From NCBI GenBank assembly GCA_964497495.1, contig CAZCCZ010000008.1:1-64000 (forward strand): a stretch of DNA of 64,000 bases. The letters are read 5' to 3'. The position numbers and the translations under genes are program-made. Positions 24,950 to 35,276 of the stretch are shown here, piece by piece. Origin of the DNA: CAXXOK01 sp964497495 (GTDB lineage Bacteria > Bacillota > Clostridia > Christensenellales > Aristaeellaceae). Each line of letters starts with the position of its first letter. Position 1 is the first letter of the stretch. Under the pieces are notes generated by a model, which saw only the letters and a program-made list of their open reading frames with translations, did no database searches and had not been told where the DNA came from.

Positions 24950-26047
24950 TTATTGCATTTTCAGGTACGCCGTGATGAAGCCGGACAGGTTTCCGTCCAT
25001 CACGTCGTCCACATTGCCGCTTTCGTAGCCCGTGCGGTGATCCTTAACCATGGTGTACGGCTGGAACACGTAGCTGCGAATCTGGCTCCCCCATTCGATC
25101 TTTTTCAGTTCGCCCTTGATGCCCGCCATCTGCTCCTCTTTCTCCCGCATCCGAAGCTCCATCAGGCGGCTTTTTAAAATCCGCAGGCAGACCTCGCGGT
25201 TCTGCACCTGGCTGCGCTCGTTCTGGCACTGTGCCACGGTACCGGTAGGCAAGTGGGTCATACGCACGGCCGAATCGGTACGGTTGACGTGCTGGCCGCC
25301 CGCGCCGCCGGAGCGGTAGGTGTCGATGCGTACTTCTTCCATATTGACTTCAAAATGGTCGTCCGCGGGCAGGATGGGGGCCACGTCCAGAGAACTGAAG
25401 CTGGTGTGCCTGCGAGCGTTGGCGTCGAACGGGCTGATGCGCACAAGCCGGTGAACGCCGCGCTCGCTGCGCAGGTACCCGTAGGCGTTGTCGCCCTCCA
25501 CCTGAAAGGTAACGCTTTTCAGCCCCGCCTCGTCGCCTTCCAGCACGTCGTTGACCGTTACCTTAAAGCCCATGCGCTCGCAGTAACGGGTATACATGCG
25601 GTAGAGCATCTGCGTCCAGTCCTGCGCCTCGGTGCCGCCCGCGCCCGCGTGCAGGCTCAAAATACAGTCGCAGTCGTCGTATTCGCCGCGCATCAGCGTT
25701 TCCAGTTCCAGCGCGTCCGCGTCGGCGGTGAGGGCTTCCAGTTCCCGCGCGCACTCTTCGCCCATTTCCTCGTCCGGGTCTTCGGAAAGCAGGGAAAGCA
25801 TCGCCTCCACGTCGTCGCAGCGGTCGTTAAGGCGTTTCACGTGCCCCAGCTTGCCCTCGATGTGGCTTACGCGGCGGTTGACGGCGGTGGAGCGTTCCAG
25901 ATCGCTCCAGAACTCCGGGGCGTTCATCTCCTCCCGCAGTTCCGCAAGCTCTTCCTTCATCTTGGGAAAGTCCAGCGCGTCCGCCGCCTTCCGGATGGTG
26001 TCGCGCAGGGTGTTCAATTCCTGTTGGTACCGTTCGGTATCGACCAT
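24950..26047 (-). CDS. prfB: Peptide chain release factor 2, without a frameshift site
   Basis: RF2 reads UGA and UAA and triggers peptide release on the ribosome. The 365-residue protein contains the SPF codon-recognition tripeptide (RISPFDANARRH) and the catalytic GGQ loop (SGGAGGQHVNRTDSAV). Many bacteria break this gene at about codon 25 with an in-frame UGA that gives autoregulation by +1 frameshifting. Here the frame runs from ATG 26047 to the stop without a break, so that control is absent. GGAG lies seven bases upstream of the ATG. secA precedes it by 76 bases, with a terminator-like hairpin between. Confidence 0.97.
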   Translation of the reverse strand: MVDTERYQQELNTLRDTIRKAADALDFPKMKEELAELREEMNAPEFWSDLERSTAVNRRVSHIEGKLGHVKRLNDRCDDVEAMLSLLSEDPDEEMGEECARELEALTADADALELETLMRGEYDDCDCILSLHAGAGGTEAQDWTQMLYRMYTRYCERMGFKVTVNDVLEGDEAGLKSVTFQVEGDNAYGYLRSERGVHRLVRISPFDANARRHTSFSSLDVAPILPADDHFEVNMEEVRIDTYRSGGAGGQHVNRTDSAVRMTHLPTGTVAQCQNERSQVQNREVCLRILKSRLMELRMREKEEQMAGIKGELKKIEWGSQIRSYVFQPYTMVKDHRTGYESGNVDDVMDGNLSGFITAYLKMQ

Positions 26048-26087
26048 ATCGGCTCTCCTGTTATCGTTTATTTCGTAGGGCCCGCGA

Positions 26088-26115
26088 AAAATCGGGGAAG
26101 GTCGAACCCTTCCCC
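26088..26115 (-). terminator. Terminator or attenuator between secA and prfB
   Basis: On the minus strand an 8-bp stem (26094-26101 with 26108-26115) with a 6-base loop is followed by GATTTTTC. It would end or reduce readthrough from secA into prfB. Confidence 0.7.
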
Positions 26116-26123
26116 CCGGTTTC

Positions 26124-28883
<2,760 letters not shown>

Positions 28884-28950
28884 ATCTCCTTCGTCACGGG
28901 CGATCGATCAAAACCGGCGACCGGGTTTGCGGCGCAATGCACCGATTGTG

Positions 28951-28980
28951 ATTATAGCATGGGTACGGCTTGCTTTTCAA
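28951..28980 (-). promoter_or_regulatory. SigA promoter of secA
   Basis: The minus strand reads TTGAAA (28975-28980), an 18-base spacer and a perfect TATAAT (28951-28956), about 68 bases before the secA ATG. Confidence 0.75.
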
Positions 28981-29066
28981 GCATACGAAAACAGCGCCGT
29001 GCCCGTATGCGCGCAGGCGCGGGAATCGGCGCGGTCGGTTTGTTCCGTTGTCGGGCGTCTATTCCT

Positions 29067-29612
29067 TCACAGCGAGCGACCTGCGATCTTCTCCCCCAGC
29101 GTCCTCGCCCTTTCCAGCGCTTCGTTGCCGACGATGTCCCCCTTCTTTTCCACGCCGTGCACCGTTACCTCGCCTACGCGCTTCCACCCCAGAAAATCCT
29201 CGATGGCCGCGAAGGTGGCGCGCAGGGGGTCGAAGGCTTTCTGCGTATCGTCCGCGCACACGGACAGCAGCGCCGTAAGCTTTACGGGGATTTTCGCGCG
29301 CACGGGGTTGTACAGGCGGTCCAAAAGCGCCTTCAACTGCGCGGACATATTGTAAAAATACACCGGCGTGGCGAACACCAGCGCGTCGGTCTTTTGCAAC
29401 AGGTTGTATACCGCCGTCATATCGTCGTCCACGGCGCAGCGGTCGTGGGTCTTGCAATAGTCGCAGTTCACGCACGGCGCGATCTTCCTGCCGCGCAGGG
29501 CGTACTTCGTCACTTCCGCGCCCGCCGCCTGCGCGCCTGCGATCAATGCGTCTGCTAACGTATCCGTGTTCCCGTTTTTACGTGGGCTGCCCACCAGCAC
29601 GGTGATCCTCAT
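29067..29612 (-). CDS. Iron-sulfur flavoprotein / NADPH-dependent FMN reductase family protein
   Basis: The 181-residue flavodoxin-fold protein opens with the FMN phosphate loop LVGSPRKNGNTDTL. It carries a compact cluster motif with Cys47, Cys50, Cys53 and Cys59 (CX2CX2CX5C, in CVNCDYCKTHDRC), as in Isf-type flavoproteins, followed by DDDM and FATPVYFYNMSAQLKALLDR. It probably passes electrons between an Fe-S cluster and FMN in the cytoplasm. ATG 29612 is preferred because GGGGAGG lies upstream; the ATG at 29636 does not have one. It starts 33 bases after the hydantoinase stop and may be co-transcribed with it. Confidence 0.88.
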   Translation of the reverse strand: MRITVLVGSPRKNGNTDTLADALIAGAQAAGAEVTKYALRGRKIAPCVNCDYCKTHDRCAVDDDMTAVYNLLQKTDALVFATPVYFYNMSAQLKALLDRLYNPVRAKIPVKLTALLSVCADDTQKAFDPLRATFAAIEDFLGWKRVGEVTVHGVEKKGDIVGNEALERARTLGEKIAGRSL

Positions 29613-29645
29613 GTCCTTTTCCTCCCCTGTTTTCAAATCGGTCTA

Positions 29646-31049
29646 TTACCAAAGCGAAGGCGTGTCGAAGCGAACCGGCCTGCAGGGCAGGAACCGCCCC
29701 GCGCCCTTCGCGCCCGCGAACGCGTCGTTCTCCCAAACCGGCTTCCCGCGCAGGTACGTGGCGATAATGCGCCCGCTAAGCGCCGTATTCTCCCAGATGG
29801 TATGGTCGAGGTTCCCGTGCAGGTCTTTCCCGCGCACGACGCCGGAAGGTTTCGGGTCGAACACCACCAGATCGGCGTCCAGTCCCGGACGCAGCGCCCC
29901 CTTCCGGTCGTTAAGCCCGAACAGTCGGGCGGGGTTGGCCGCGCACACGGCTGCCGCGCGCGTGAACGGGATGCGCCCCAGGTTGGCTTGCGTAAGCATG
30001 TAGGGGTAGAACGTCTCGATCCCGTCGCAGCCGTTGGGGATGGTGGTAAAGTCGCCTTCCCGCCCGTCCGGCAGGCGGAGGCCGTAATCCTTCTCCGCCG
30101 CCGTGAAGGGGCAGTGGTCGGTGGCGACGGTGGATACGTCCCCGCGCAGCAGCCCGGCCCACAGCGCCTCCTGCGAAGCGCGGCCCTTGATGGCGGGGGA
30201 GCACACGTAGTCCTGCGCGCGCGGGCCGCGGTAAACATCCTCGGTAAAATTCAGGTACTGCGGGCAGGTCTCGCCGAACACGGGCTGCCCCTCGTCCCTC
30301 GCCCGCGTCACGGCGGAAACGCTTTCCGCGTCCGTAAGATGCACGACGTACAGCGGCGCGTTGGCTGCCTTCGCCAGCGCGATCGCCCTGCGGGTGGCCT
30401 CGGCGGCCACCTCCTCGCTGCGGCTCACGTAGTGCCACCACGGCTCGGTCTTGCCGTCCGCCAGCAGGGCTTTCACCCGCGCGGCCAGCATGCCGCGGTT
30501 CTCCGCGTGCACGGTCACCAGCGCGCCGTTCTCGGTCGATGTTTGAAGCAGCCGGTACAGGTCCTCGTCCGTAAGGCCGAAGTCGTACACCATATAGGCT
30601 TTGAAGCTGCTCGCGCCCGCCGCCACCGCGTCCCCGAGGGAGGCGAGCAGCCGGGGCGTGCTTAGATCGCTCACCCCGATATGAAAGGCGAAGTCCACCG
30701 CCGCCTTGCCCGCCGCCATGGGCACCCGCTTAGCCAGCGTATCCGACAGAAGCTCGCCCTTCTCCTGCAACAGGTAATCGATCACCGTGGTCACGCCGCC
30801 GCAGGCCGCCGCTCGTGTACCGGTGAAATAATCGTCGCTGGTGGGAATGCCGGAGCACACGCATTCCAGATGGGTGTGCGCGTCGATAGCGCCGGGCAGC
30901 AGCAGCTTCCCGGAAACATCCACGGTTAACGCCCCTTCCGCAGGCAAGCCGAGGCCGACGGCGGCGATTTGTTCGCCTTCCACCAGCAGGTCGGCCCGGT
31001 ACATGCTTTCGGCAGTCACCAGCGTGCCTCCGCGAAACAGTGTTTTCAT
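29646..31049 (-). CDS. hydA: Dihydropyrimidinase / D-hydantoinase
   Basis: This cyclic amidohydrolase opens dihydropyrimidine or hydantoin rings. The 467-residue protein keeps the whole binuclear metal site: His58 and His60 (DAHTHLE), the carboxylated Lys150 (SSFKAYMVY), His181 (VHAEN), His237 (VVHLTD) and Asp311 (ATDHCPF). Length is normal for hydantoinases. ATG 31049 follows AAGAAGGGA. Neighbours are an Fe-S flavoprotein downstream and GNAT and NUDIX genes upstream. No dihydropyrimidine dehydrogenase or carbamoylase is nearby, so pyrimidine breakdown versus a broader hydantoinase role cannot be decided. Confidence 0.93.
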   Translation of the reverse strand: MKTLFRGGTLVTAESMYRADLLVEGEQIAAVGLGLPAEGALTVDVSGKLLLPGAIDAHTHLECVCSGIPTSDDYFTGTRAAACGGVTTVIDYLLQEKGELLSDTLAKRVPMAAGKAAVDFAFHIGVSDLSTPRLLASLGDAVAAGASSFKAYMVYDFGLTDEDLYRLLQTSTENGALVTVHAENRGMLAARVKALLADGKTEPWWHYVSRSEEVAAEATRRAIALAKAANAPLYVVHLTDAESVSAVTRARDEGQPVFGETCPQYLNFTEDVYRGPRAQDYVCSPAIKGRASQEALWAGLLRGDVSTVATDHCPFTAAEKDYGLRLPDGREGDFTTIPNGCDGIETFYPYMLTQANLGRIPFTRAAAVCAANPARLFGLNDRKGALRPGLDADLVVFDPKPSGVVRGKDLHGNLDHTIWENTALSGRIIATYLRGKPVWENDAFAGAKGAGRFLPCRPVRFDTPSLW

Positions 31050-31136
31050 GCTTCGTCCCTTCTTATCCGGTTGTCCTTCACGGCCTGTATTCGCCTACAC
31101 TTTACCGAATCCTTTTCCCGCTCCGCCAGGCAAGCC

Positions 31137-31544
31137 TCACAGCGCTTTCACCAGCAGCAACTCCGTCGCCTGTTCCGGCAGCAGAAGCGCGCCTGCGTCC
31201 CGGTACCCCAGCTTGCGGTAAAAATGCTGGGCGGGTTCGTCCGCCTGCGTGCTGGTCATGACCCGCCGGTACCCTTCGGCGCGCATCCGGTTTTCCCAGT
31301 CGTTCACCAGCGCGCGGCCGAAGCCCTTGCCCCGTTCCGCCTCCGGTACAAAAAGCATGTTCATGAACGGAAACTCGTCCCAGAAGAGTCCGTAACGGAG
31401 CCACCCGGCAAACCGCCCGTCGTCATAAGCCAGCAGCACGCGCCCAAGCGGCAGGATATGCGCCAGCTCCCCGGCGGCGATATGCCGATCCCATTTCAAC
31501 AGCCATTCCGCGTCATTTTCTTGCGCAAGCCGAATGTTCAGCAT
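31137..31544 (-). CDS. GNAT-family N-acetyltransferase
   Basis: The 135-residue protein follows the GNAT fold: an N-terminal strand (LNIRLAQENDAEWLL), the acetyl-CoA loop PEAERGKGFGRALVNDW (motif A), and a late HFYRKLGYRDAG (motif B). The substrate is unknown. ATG 31544 lies inside the end of the NUDIX gene, overlapping it by 7 bases, so the pair is translationally coupled. GGGAG precedes the start. Confidence 0.9.
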   Translation of the reverse strand: MLNIRLAQENDAEWLLKWDRHIAAGELAHILPLGRVLLAYDDGRFAGWLRYGLFWDEFPFMNMLFVPEAERGKGFGRALVNDWENRMRAEGYRRVMTSTQADEPAQHFYRKLGYRDAGALLLPEQATELLLVKAL

Positions 31545-31975
31545 CGTTCGTCTCCCGGTCTCGGCACCTGCGCCCGCCCCCAGTCAAACTGAGCGGCGAA
31601 CGCCTCGTCCGCGGGGCAAAAGCGGTAATCCGCAAGCTTCTCCGGCTCCACCCAGACGGCTTCGGTATGCGCGTTCAGCGCAAGCGGCGTGTCCGACGAA
31701 GCCGCGGCCTTCACGAAAGCAAGGTGCACCGGTTTCCCGTCCGTCGGGAAGTCCGTTTCAAGCAGCACGCCTTCCGGCGTTACGGCCAGATTCAGTTCCT
31801 CCTTCAGTTCCCGGACGAGGCAGGCCTCGTAGCTCTCCCCCGCCTCGCGCTTGCCGCCCGGGAACTCCCACAGGCCGGTGAGCGCCTCCCAAACGCCCAG
31901 CGCGTCCGTTTTGCGCCGCGCGATCAGCACGCGCCCGCGCCCGTCCCACACCACGCCCGCCGCCACCTCGATCAT
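31538..31975 (-). CDS. NUDIX hydrolase, MutT-like
   Basis: The 145-residue protein carries a full NUDIX box, GGKREAGE followed by RELKEELNL (about residues 40-62). The WEFPGGK lead-in matches MutT/8-oxo-dGTP and related pyrophosphatases. Sanitising oxidised nucleotides is the likely role. Cleavage of another nucleoside diphosphate-X is possible. ATG 31975 follows AGGGAGG. The tgt stop lies 12 bases upstream on the same strand, so tgt, NUDIX and GNAT probably form one unit. Confidence 0.9.
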   Translation of the reverse strand: MIEVAAGVVWDGRGRVLIARRKTDALGVWEALTGLWEFPGGKREAGESYEACLVRELKEELNLAVTPEGVLLETDFPTDGKPVHLAFVKAAASSDTPLALNAHTEAVWVEPEKLADYRFCPADEAFAAQFDWGRAQVPRPGDERC

Positions 31976-31987
31976 GCCCGCGCCTCC

Positions 31988-33124
31988 CTAGAAATTCCGG
32001 CTCATATCGTACCGGTCGAAAAAATCCCGGCGGAAATCCCCCAGCCTGTCCTCCGCGATGGCCCGGCGCACGTCTTTCATGAGCCGGAGCAGGAAACGCA
32101 GGTTGTGGATGGTCGCCAGCCGCGCGCCGGTAATCTCCCCGGCCTTGAACAGGTGCCGGATATAGGCGCGGGAGAAGTTTTGGCAGGCGTAGCAGTCGCA
32201 TCCCTCGTCGATGGGGCCGAAGTCCCGCGCGTAGGCCGCGTTTTTCAGCACCAGCCGCCCGTTTTTCGTAAAGCAGGTGCCGTTGCGCGCGATGCGTGTG
32301 GCCAGCACGCAATCGAACATGTCCACCCCGCGCATCGCGCCCTCGATCAGGCAATCCGGCGAGCCCACGCCCATCAGGTAGCGGGGTTTGTTTGCCGGCA
32401 TATGCGGCATCATCGTTTCCAGCAGGCCGTACATTACGGGCTTGGGTTCCCCCACGCTGAGCCCGCCGATGCCGTAGCCGGGAAAATCCATATCCGCCAG
32501 GGCCTTGGCGCTCTCCACGCGCAGGTCTTCGAAGAACGCGCCCTGCACGATGCCGAACAGCGCCTGTCGGTCCGCGTTTTCCTGTTTGGCGTGGTGTTCC
32601 TTGCAGCGTTCGGCCCAGCGGTGGGTGCGCAGCATCGCGGTCTCGGCGGTTTCGTGGTCGCACGGATAGGCCGTGCACACGTCGAACGCCATCATGATGT
32701 CGCTGCCCAGCGCGTGCTGGATATCCATGCTGGTTTCCGGGGAGAGGAACCGGCGGCTTCCGTCCAGATGGCTCTGGAAGGTCACGCCCTCCTCCCTGAT
32801 CTTGCGGATGCCCGCCAGCGAGAACACCTGAAAGCCGCCGCTGTCCGTTAAAATGGGCCGGGGCCAGGCCATGAAGGTATGCAGGCCGCCCGCTTCCCGC
32901 ACCAGATCTTCCCCCGGACGCAGGTGCAGGTGGTACGTGTTACTCAGGATGATCTCCGCGCCGATCTCGATCAGCTCCCGGGGCGTCATGGCCTTGACCG
33001 TTGCGGCGGTGCCCACGGGCATGTAGGCGGGGGTGTGGACGTCGCCGTGTGGCGTGTGCAGAACGCCCAGGCGCGCGCCCGTCTGCTTGCAGGTGTGGGT
33101 GATCTGAAAAGTAAAGTTTTGCAT
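31988..33124 (-). CDS. tgt: Queuine/preQ1 tRNA-ribosyltransferase
   Basis: Tgt swaps guanine 34 for preQ1 in GUN-anticodon tRNAs. The 378-residue TIM-barrel protein shows the catalytic Asp regions ILTDSGGFQVFSL and VDMFDCVLATRIARNG, the substrate loop FGIVQGA, GIGGLSVGE, and the zinc site CDCYACQNFSRAY with the later His of TIHN. ATG 33124 follows CAGGAG. An in-frame extension of 42 Arg-rich residues upstream is encoded by the structured repeat copy B and is rejected. No queA or queuosine precursor gene lies nearby. Confidence 0.97.
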   Translation of the reverse strand: MQNFTFQITHTCKQTGARLGVLHTPHGDVHTPAYMPVGTAATVKAMTPRELIEIGAEIILSNTYHLHLRPGEDLVREAGGLHTFMAWPRPILTDSGGFQVFSLAGIRKIREEGVTFQSHLDGSRRFLSPETSMDIQHALGSDIMMAFDVCTAYPCDHETAETAMLRTHRWAERCKEHHAKQENADRQALFGIVQGAFFEDLRVESAKALADMDFPGYGIGGLSVGEPKPVMYGLLETMMPHMPANKPRYLMGVGSPDCLIEGAMRGVDMFDCVLATRIARNGTCFTKNGRLVLKNAAYARDFGPIDEGCDCYACQNFSRAYIRHLFKAGEITGARLATIHNLRFLLRLMKDVRRAIAEDRLGDFRRDFFDRYDMSRNF

Positions 33125-33545
33125 GAAACTCCTGACTGCGCCTGTGGGCGTCGGGGGATATCGCGTCTGTGGGCGCGACCGAAGGGAAGCGTGTGCCCGG
33201 CGGGCACTTCGCCGAAGGCGAAAGCGACCCGCAGGTGAAGAGCGAACCAAGCAGACAAACGGCAGTGCGGCCTGCGCAGATTGAGCGATCGGGTCTTCGC
33301 GCTCGCTCTTTGGAAACTTTCGCGTCGTCTTCTTACACGACGCATATGTGCGAGGGGCTTCGCGCGCCCCGCCTGCCGGTATTCAGGCGAAGGGAAAACG
33401 GCTGCCCGGCCCGGAAGACGGCAAATCGATGGAGCGGCCTGTAACGTGCGGAGCGTCTTCCATTTGAACGTTTCGAAGCCGGAGTAAAACCGGGGCGGGC
33501 GTGTTCGAGGCGGCATGACCCCTGCGCGGGCCGTTCAGAGGCGTG
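33125..33545. other. Long hairpin-rich intergenic region with repeat copy B
   Basis: No gene is supported in these 421 bases. Besides repeat copy B the stretch contains GCGTCGT/ACGACGC (33322-33328, 33337-33343) and an 8-bp inverted repeat GGAAGACG/CGTCTTCC (33413-33420, 33454-33461), plus several smaller hairpins. No convincing tgt promoter was found. The number of stems is compatible with an untranslated structured RNA. Confidence 0.55.
33163..33236 (+). repeat. Structured dispersed element, copy B
   Basis: It aligns with 14931-15016 in the same orientation. The outer stem is CTGTGGG (33167-33173) with CCCGCAG (33228-33234), using a G-U pair if RNA. The inner hairpins are GTGCCC/GGGCAC (33193-33198, 33202-33207) and TTCGCC/GGCGAA (33208-33213, 33217-33222). 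Compared with copy A about 11 bases are missing after the entry. The downstream flank 33242-33263 resembles the reverse complement of copy A's upstream flank 14914-14932. Confidence 0.7.
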
Positions 33546-34274
33546 TTATCCTACGGTGGCGTTACCGGATGGCGGGTCTTCCGGCGCGAGGGAAGCGAGG
33601 AACGTGTCGATCTCCGGCCGGAACCGGTCGAAAGCCCTGCCCTGCGGGCGGCTCACGAAGGTCATGGGCGTCCGAAGCGTGGGGTGGGTCAGCGTCAGCG
33701 CCGCGCCCCACAGCGCCACGGGCTCTCCGGGCCCGCCGCTTCCGTAGCGCAGGTCCTGCACGATGGGGTGCCCCGCATGGGCCAGTTGCGCGCGGATCTG
33801 ATGCTTGCGGCCCGTTTCCAGCCGTACGGCGACCAGCGCCGTATCGGCGTCCGCCGCGAGGCGCCGCCAGTGCAGAACGGCCTTTTGCGCGTCCGGCGCG
33901 CCCTCGGGCACGCAGGACGCGCTGCCTGTCCGTTCGTCCTTTTGAAGCCAGTCCGTCAGCGTGCCGGAGGCCGGGATATCCGCGCCGCGAACGACCGCGA
34001 GGTACTCCCTGCGCATGGCGTGCGTACGCAATTGCTCGCTCAGGCGCGCCGCCGCCTTGCCCGTTCTGGCCAACGCCACCAGCCCGCCCACGGGCCTGTC
34101 CAGCCGGTGTACCGGGCTCAGGTAGACTTCGCCGGGCTTGCGGTACTTCTCTTTCACGTACCGCTTCATTTTATCCGCCAGGCACTCGTCGCCCGTCGCG
34201 TCCCCCTGCGTCAGCAGGTTGGGCGGCTTTTCGACGATCAGCAGGTGGTTGTCCTCGTAAACGACCCTACACAT
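33546..34274 (-). CDS. RluA-family RNA pseudouridine synthase
   Basis: The 242-residue protein has the catalytic motif HRLDRPVGGL (about residues 56-65, catalytic Asp), the early VVYEDNHLLIVEKPPNLL strand, and the late ETGRKHQIRAQLAHAGHPI block. It lacks an N-terminal S4 domain, as do many small RluA relatives. It isomerises uridine in rRNA or tRNA, but the target cannot be read. ATG 34274 overlaps the end of the methyltransferase gene by 8 bases. Both genes plausibly modify RNA and form a pair. Confidence 0.92.
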   Translation of the reverse strand: MCRVVYEDNHLLIVEKPPNLLTQGDATGDECLADKMKRYVKEKYRKPGEVYLSPVHRLDRPVGGLVALARTGKAAARLSEQLRTHAMRREYLAVVRGADIPASGTLTDWLQKDERTGSASCVPEGAPDAQKAVLHWRRLAADADTALVAVRLETGRKHQIRAQLAHAGHPIVQDLRYGSGGPGEPVALWGAALTLTHPTLRTPMTFVSRPQGRAFDRFRPEIDTFLASLAPEDPPSGNATVG

Positions 34275-35133
34275 CGGGCGTCCACCGGGCCGTGGCCCCG
34301 CAGGGCAGCGTGCCGCCCGCAGTCACCGGCAGGGCCAGCTCCTCCGCCTCCGTATGCCCCTTGCCGCCCATGCAGCGGGAAAGCACGTTACCCAGAACGC
34401 TCGCCGCGAAGCCCGTAGTGTAGCCGTTGATCAGGAAGAACACGGGCGTATCGGAAAGCGCCTGCACGCAGAGTTCGGTCAGGCCGTACAACTCGTTTTC
34501 CAGCTTCCACACCTCGCCGTTCGGGCCGCGGCCGTAGCTGGGGGGATCCATCAGGATGCCTTCGTAGCGGTTGCCGCGCCGCAGTTCCCGCTGCACGAAA
34601 GCTTTCACGTCCTCCACGATGAACCGCGTGCGCTCCTCCGGGATGCCGGACAGGTCGCGGTTTTCCCTCGCCCACTGCACCATGCCCTTGGCCGCGTCCA
34701 CGTGCGTCACGCGCGCGCCCTGCGCGGCGCAGGCGAGCGTAGCCCCGCCGGTGTATGCGAAAAGATTGAGCACCTTCGCCTGTATGCCCCGCGCCGAGGC
34801 TTCGGCGATTTTTCCCCGCATGAAGGCCCAGTTGGCCGCCTGCTCCGGGAAAAGGCCCGTATGCTTGAAGCCCGTGGGCCGCACGTAAAACTTCAGGTCG
34901 CCCAGCGTCATCACCCAGCGTTCCGGGAGCTTACGCAGAAACGTCCAGCCCCCGCCGCCCGTATCGCTACGGGTGTAGCGGGCGTCCGCCCCGTCCCACA
35001 GGGCGGGTTCCGCCTTGGGCCAGATCACCTGCGGGTCGGGCCTGCGCAAAACGACGTCCTTCCACCGCTCCAGCTTTTCGCCGTCGCCGGTGTCCAGCAC
35101 CTCGTAATCCCGCCACTGATCGCAAAGAAACAT
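34267..35133 (-). CDS. Class I SAM-dependent (rRNA-type) methyltransferase
   Basis: The 288-residue protein has the RlmI/RlmK-like catalytic half: KVLNLFAYTGGATLACAAQGA (SAM site), VTHVDAAKGMVQWARENRDL, and MDPPSYGRGPNGEVWKLE with a DPPSYG active site. No N-terminal PUA domain is present. A short beta-rich segment with VLDTGDGEKLERW precedes the catalytic part. It probably methylates rRNA cytosine. ATG 35133 follows AAAGGAG. Longer upstream extensions in this frame cross the terminator hairpin and part of ileS and are rejected. Confidence 0.88.
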   Translation of the reverse strand: MFLCDQWRDYEVLDTGDGEKLERWKDVVLRRPDPQVIWPKAEPALWDGADARYTRSDTGGGGWTFLRKLPERWVMTLGDLKFYVRPTGFKHTGLFPEQAANWAFMRGKIAEASARGIQAKVLNLFAYTGGATLACAAQGARVTHVDAAKGMVQWARENRDLSGIPEERTRFIVEDVKAFVQRELRRGNRYEGILMDPPSYGRGPNGEVWKLENELYGLTELCVQALSDTPVFFLINGYTTGFAASVLGNVLSRCMGGKGHTEAEELALPVTAGGTLPCGATARWTPDV

Positions 35134-35225
35134 ATCGGCTCCTTTATGGCAAACATTTTTGTTCGGGTATGGATTCGCGCTCCGGCGCGGGGAACCCTGC
35201 GCGGCCTGAAGAAAGCCCCGGAAAC

Positions 35226-35256
35226 CCGTATGGCCGTGCGTTGCACGGCCATACGG
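35226..35256 (-). terminator. Terminator-like hairpin after ileS
   Basis: A 14-bp perfect stem (35226-35239 with 35243-35256) and a 3-base loop lie 20 bases past the ileS stop. The minus-strand tail GTTTCC is only weakly U-rich. Confidence 0.65.
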
Positions 35257-35276
35257 AAGCTTGCGGTCCGGAACGT

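Noticed and set aside
33125..33250. N-terminal 42-residue extension of Tgt
   Set aside because: It is Arg/Pro/Ser rich, overlaps structured repeat copy B, and the inner ATG at 33124 has a good ribosome site and matches the family start.
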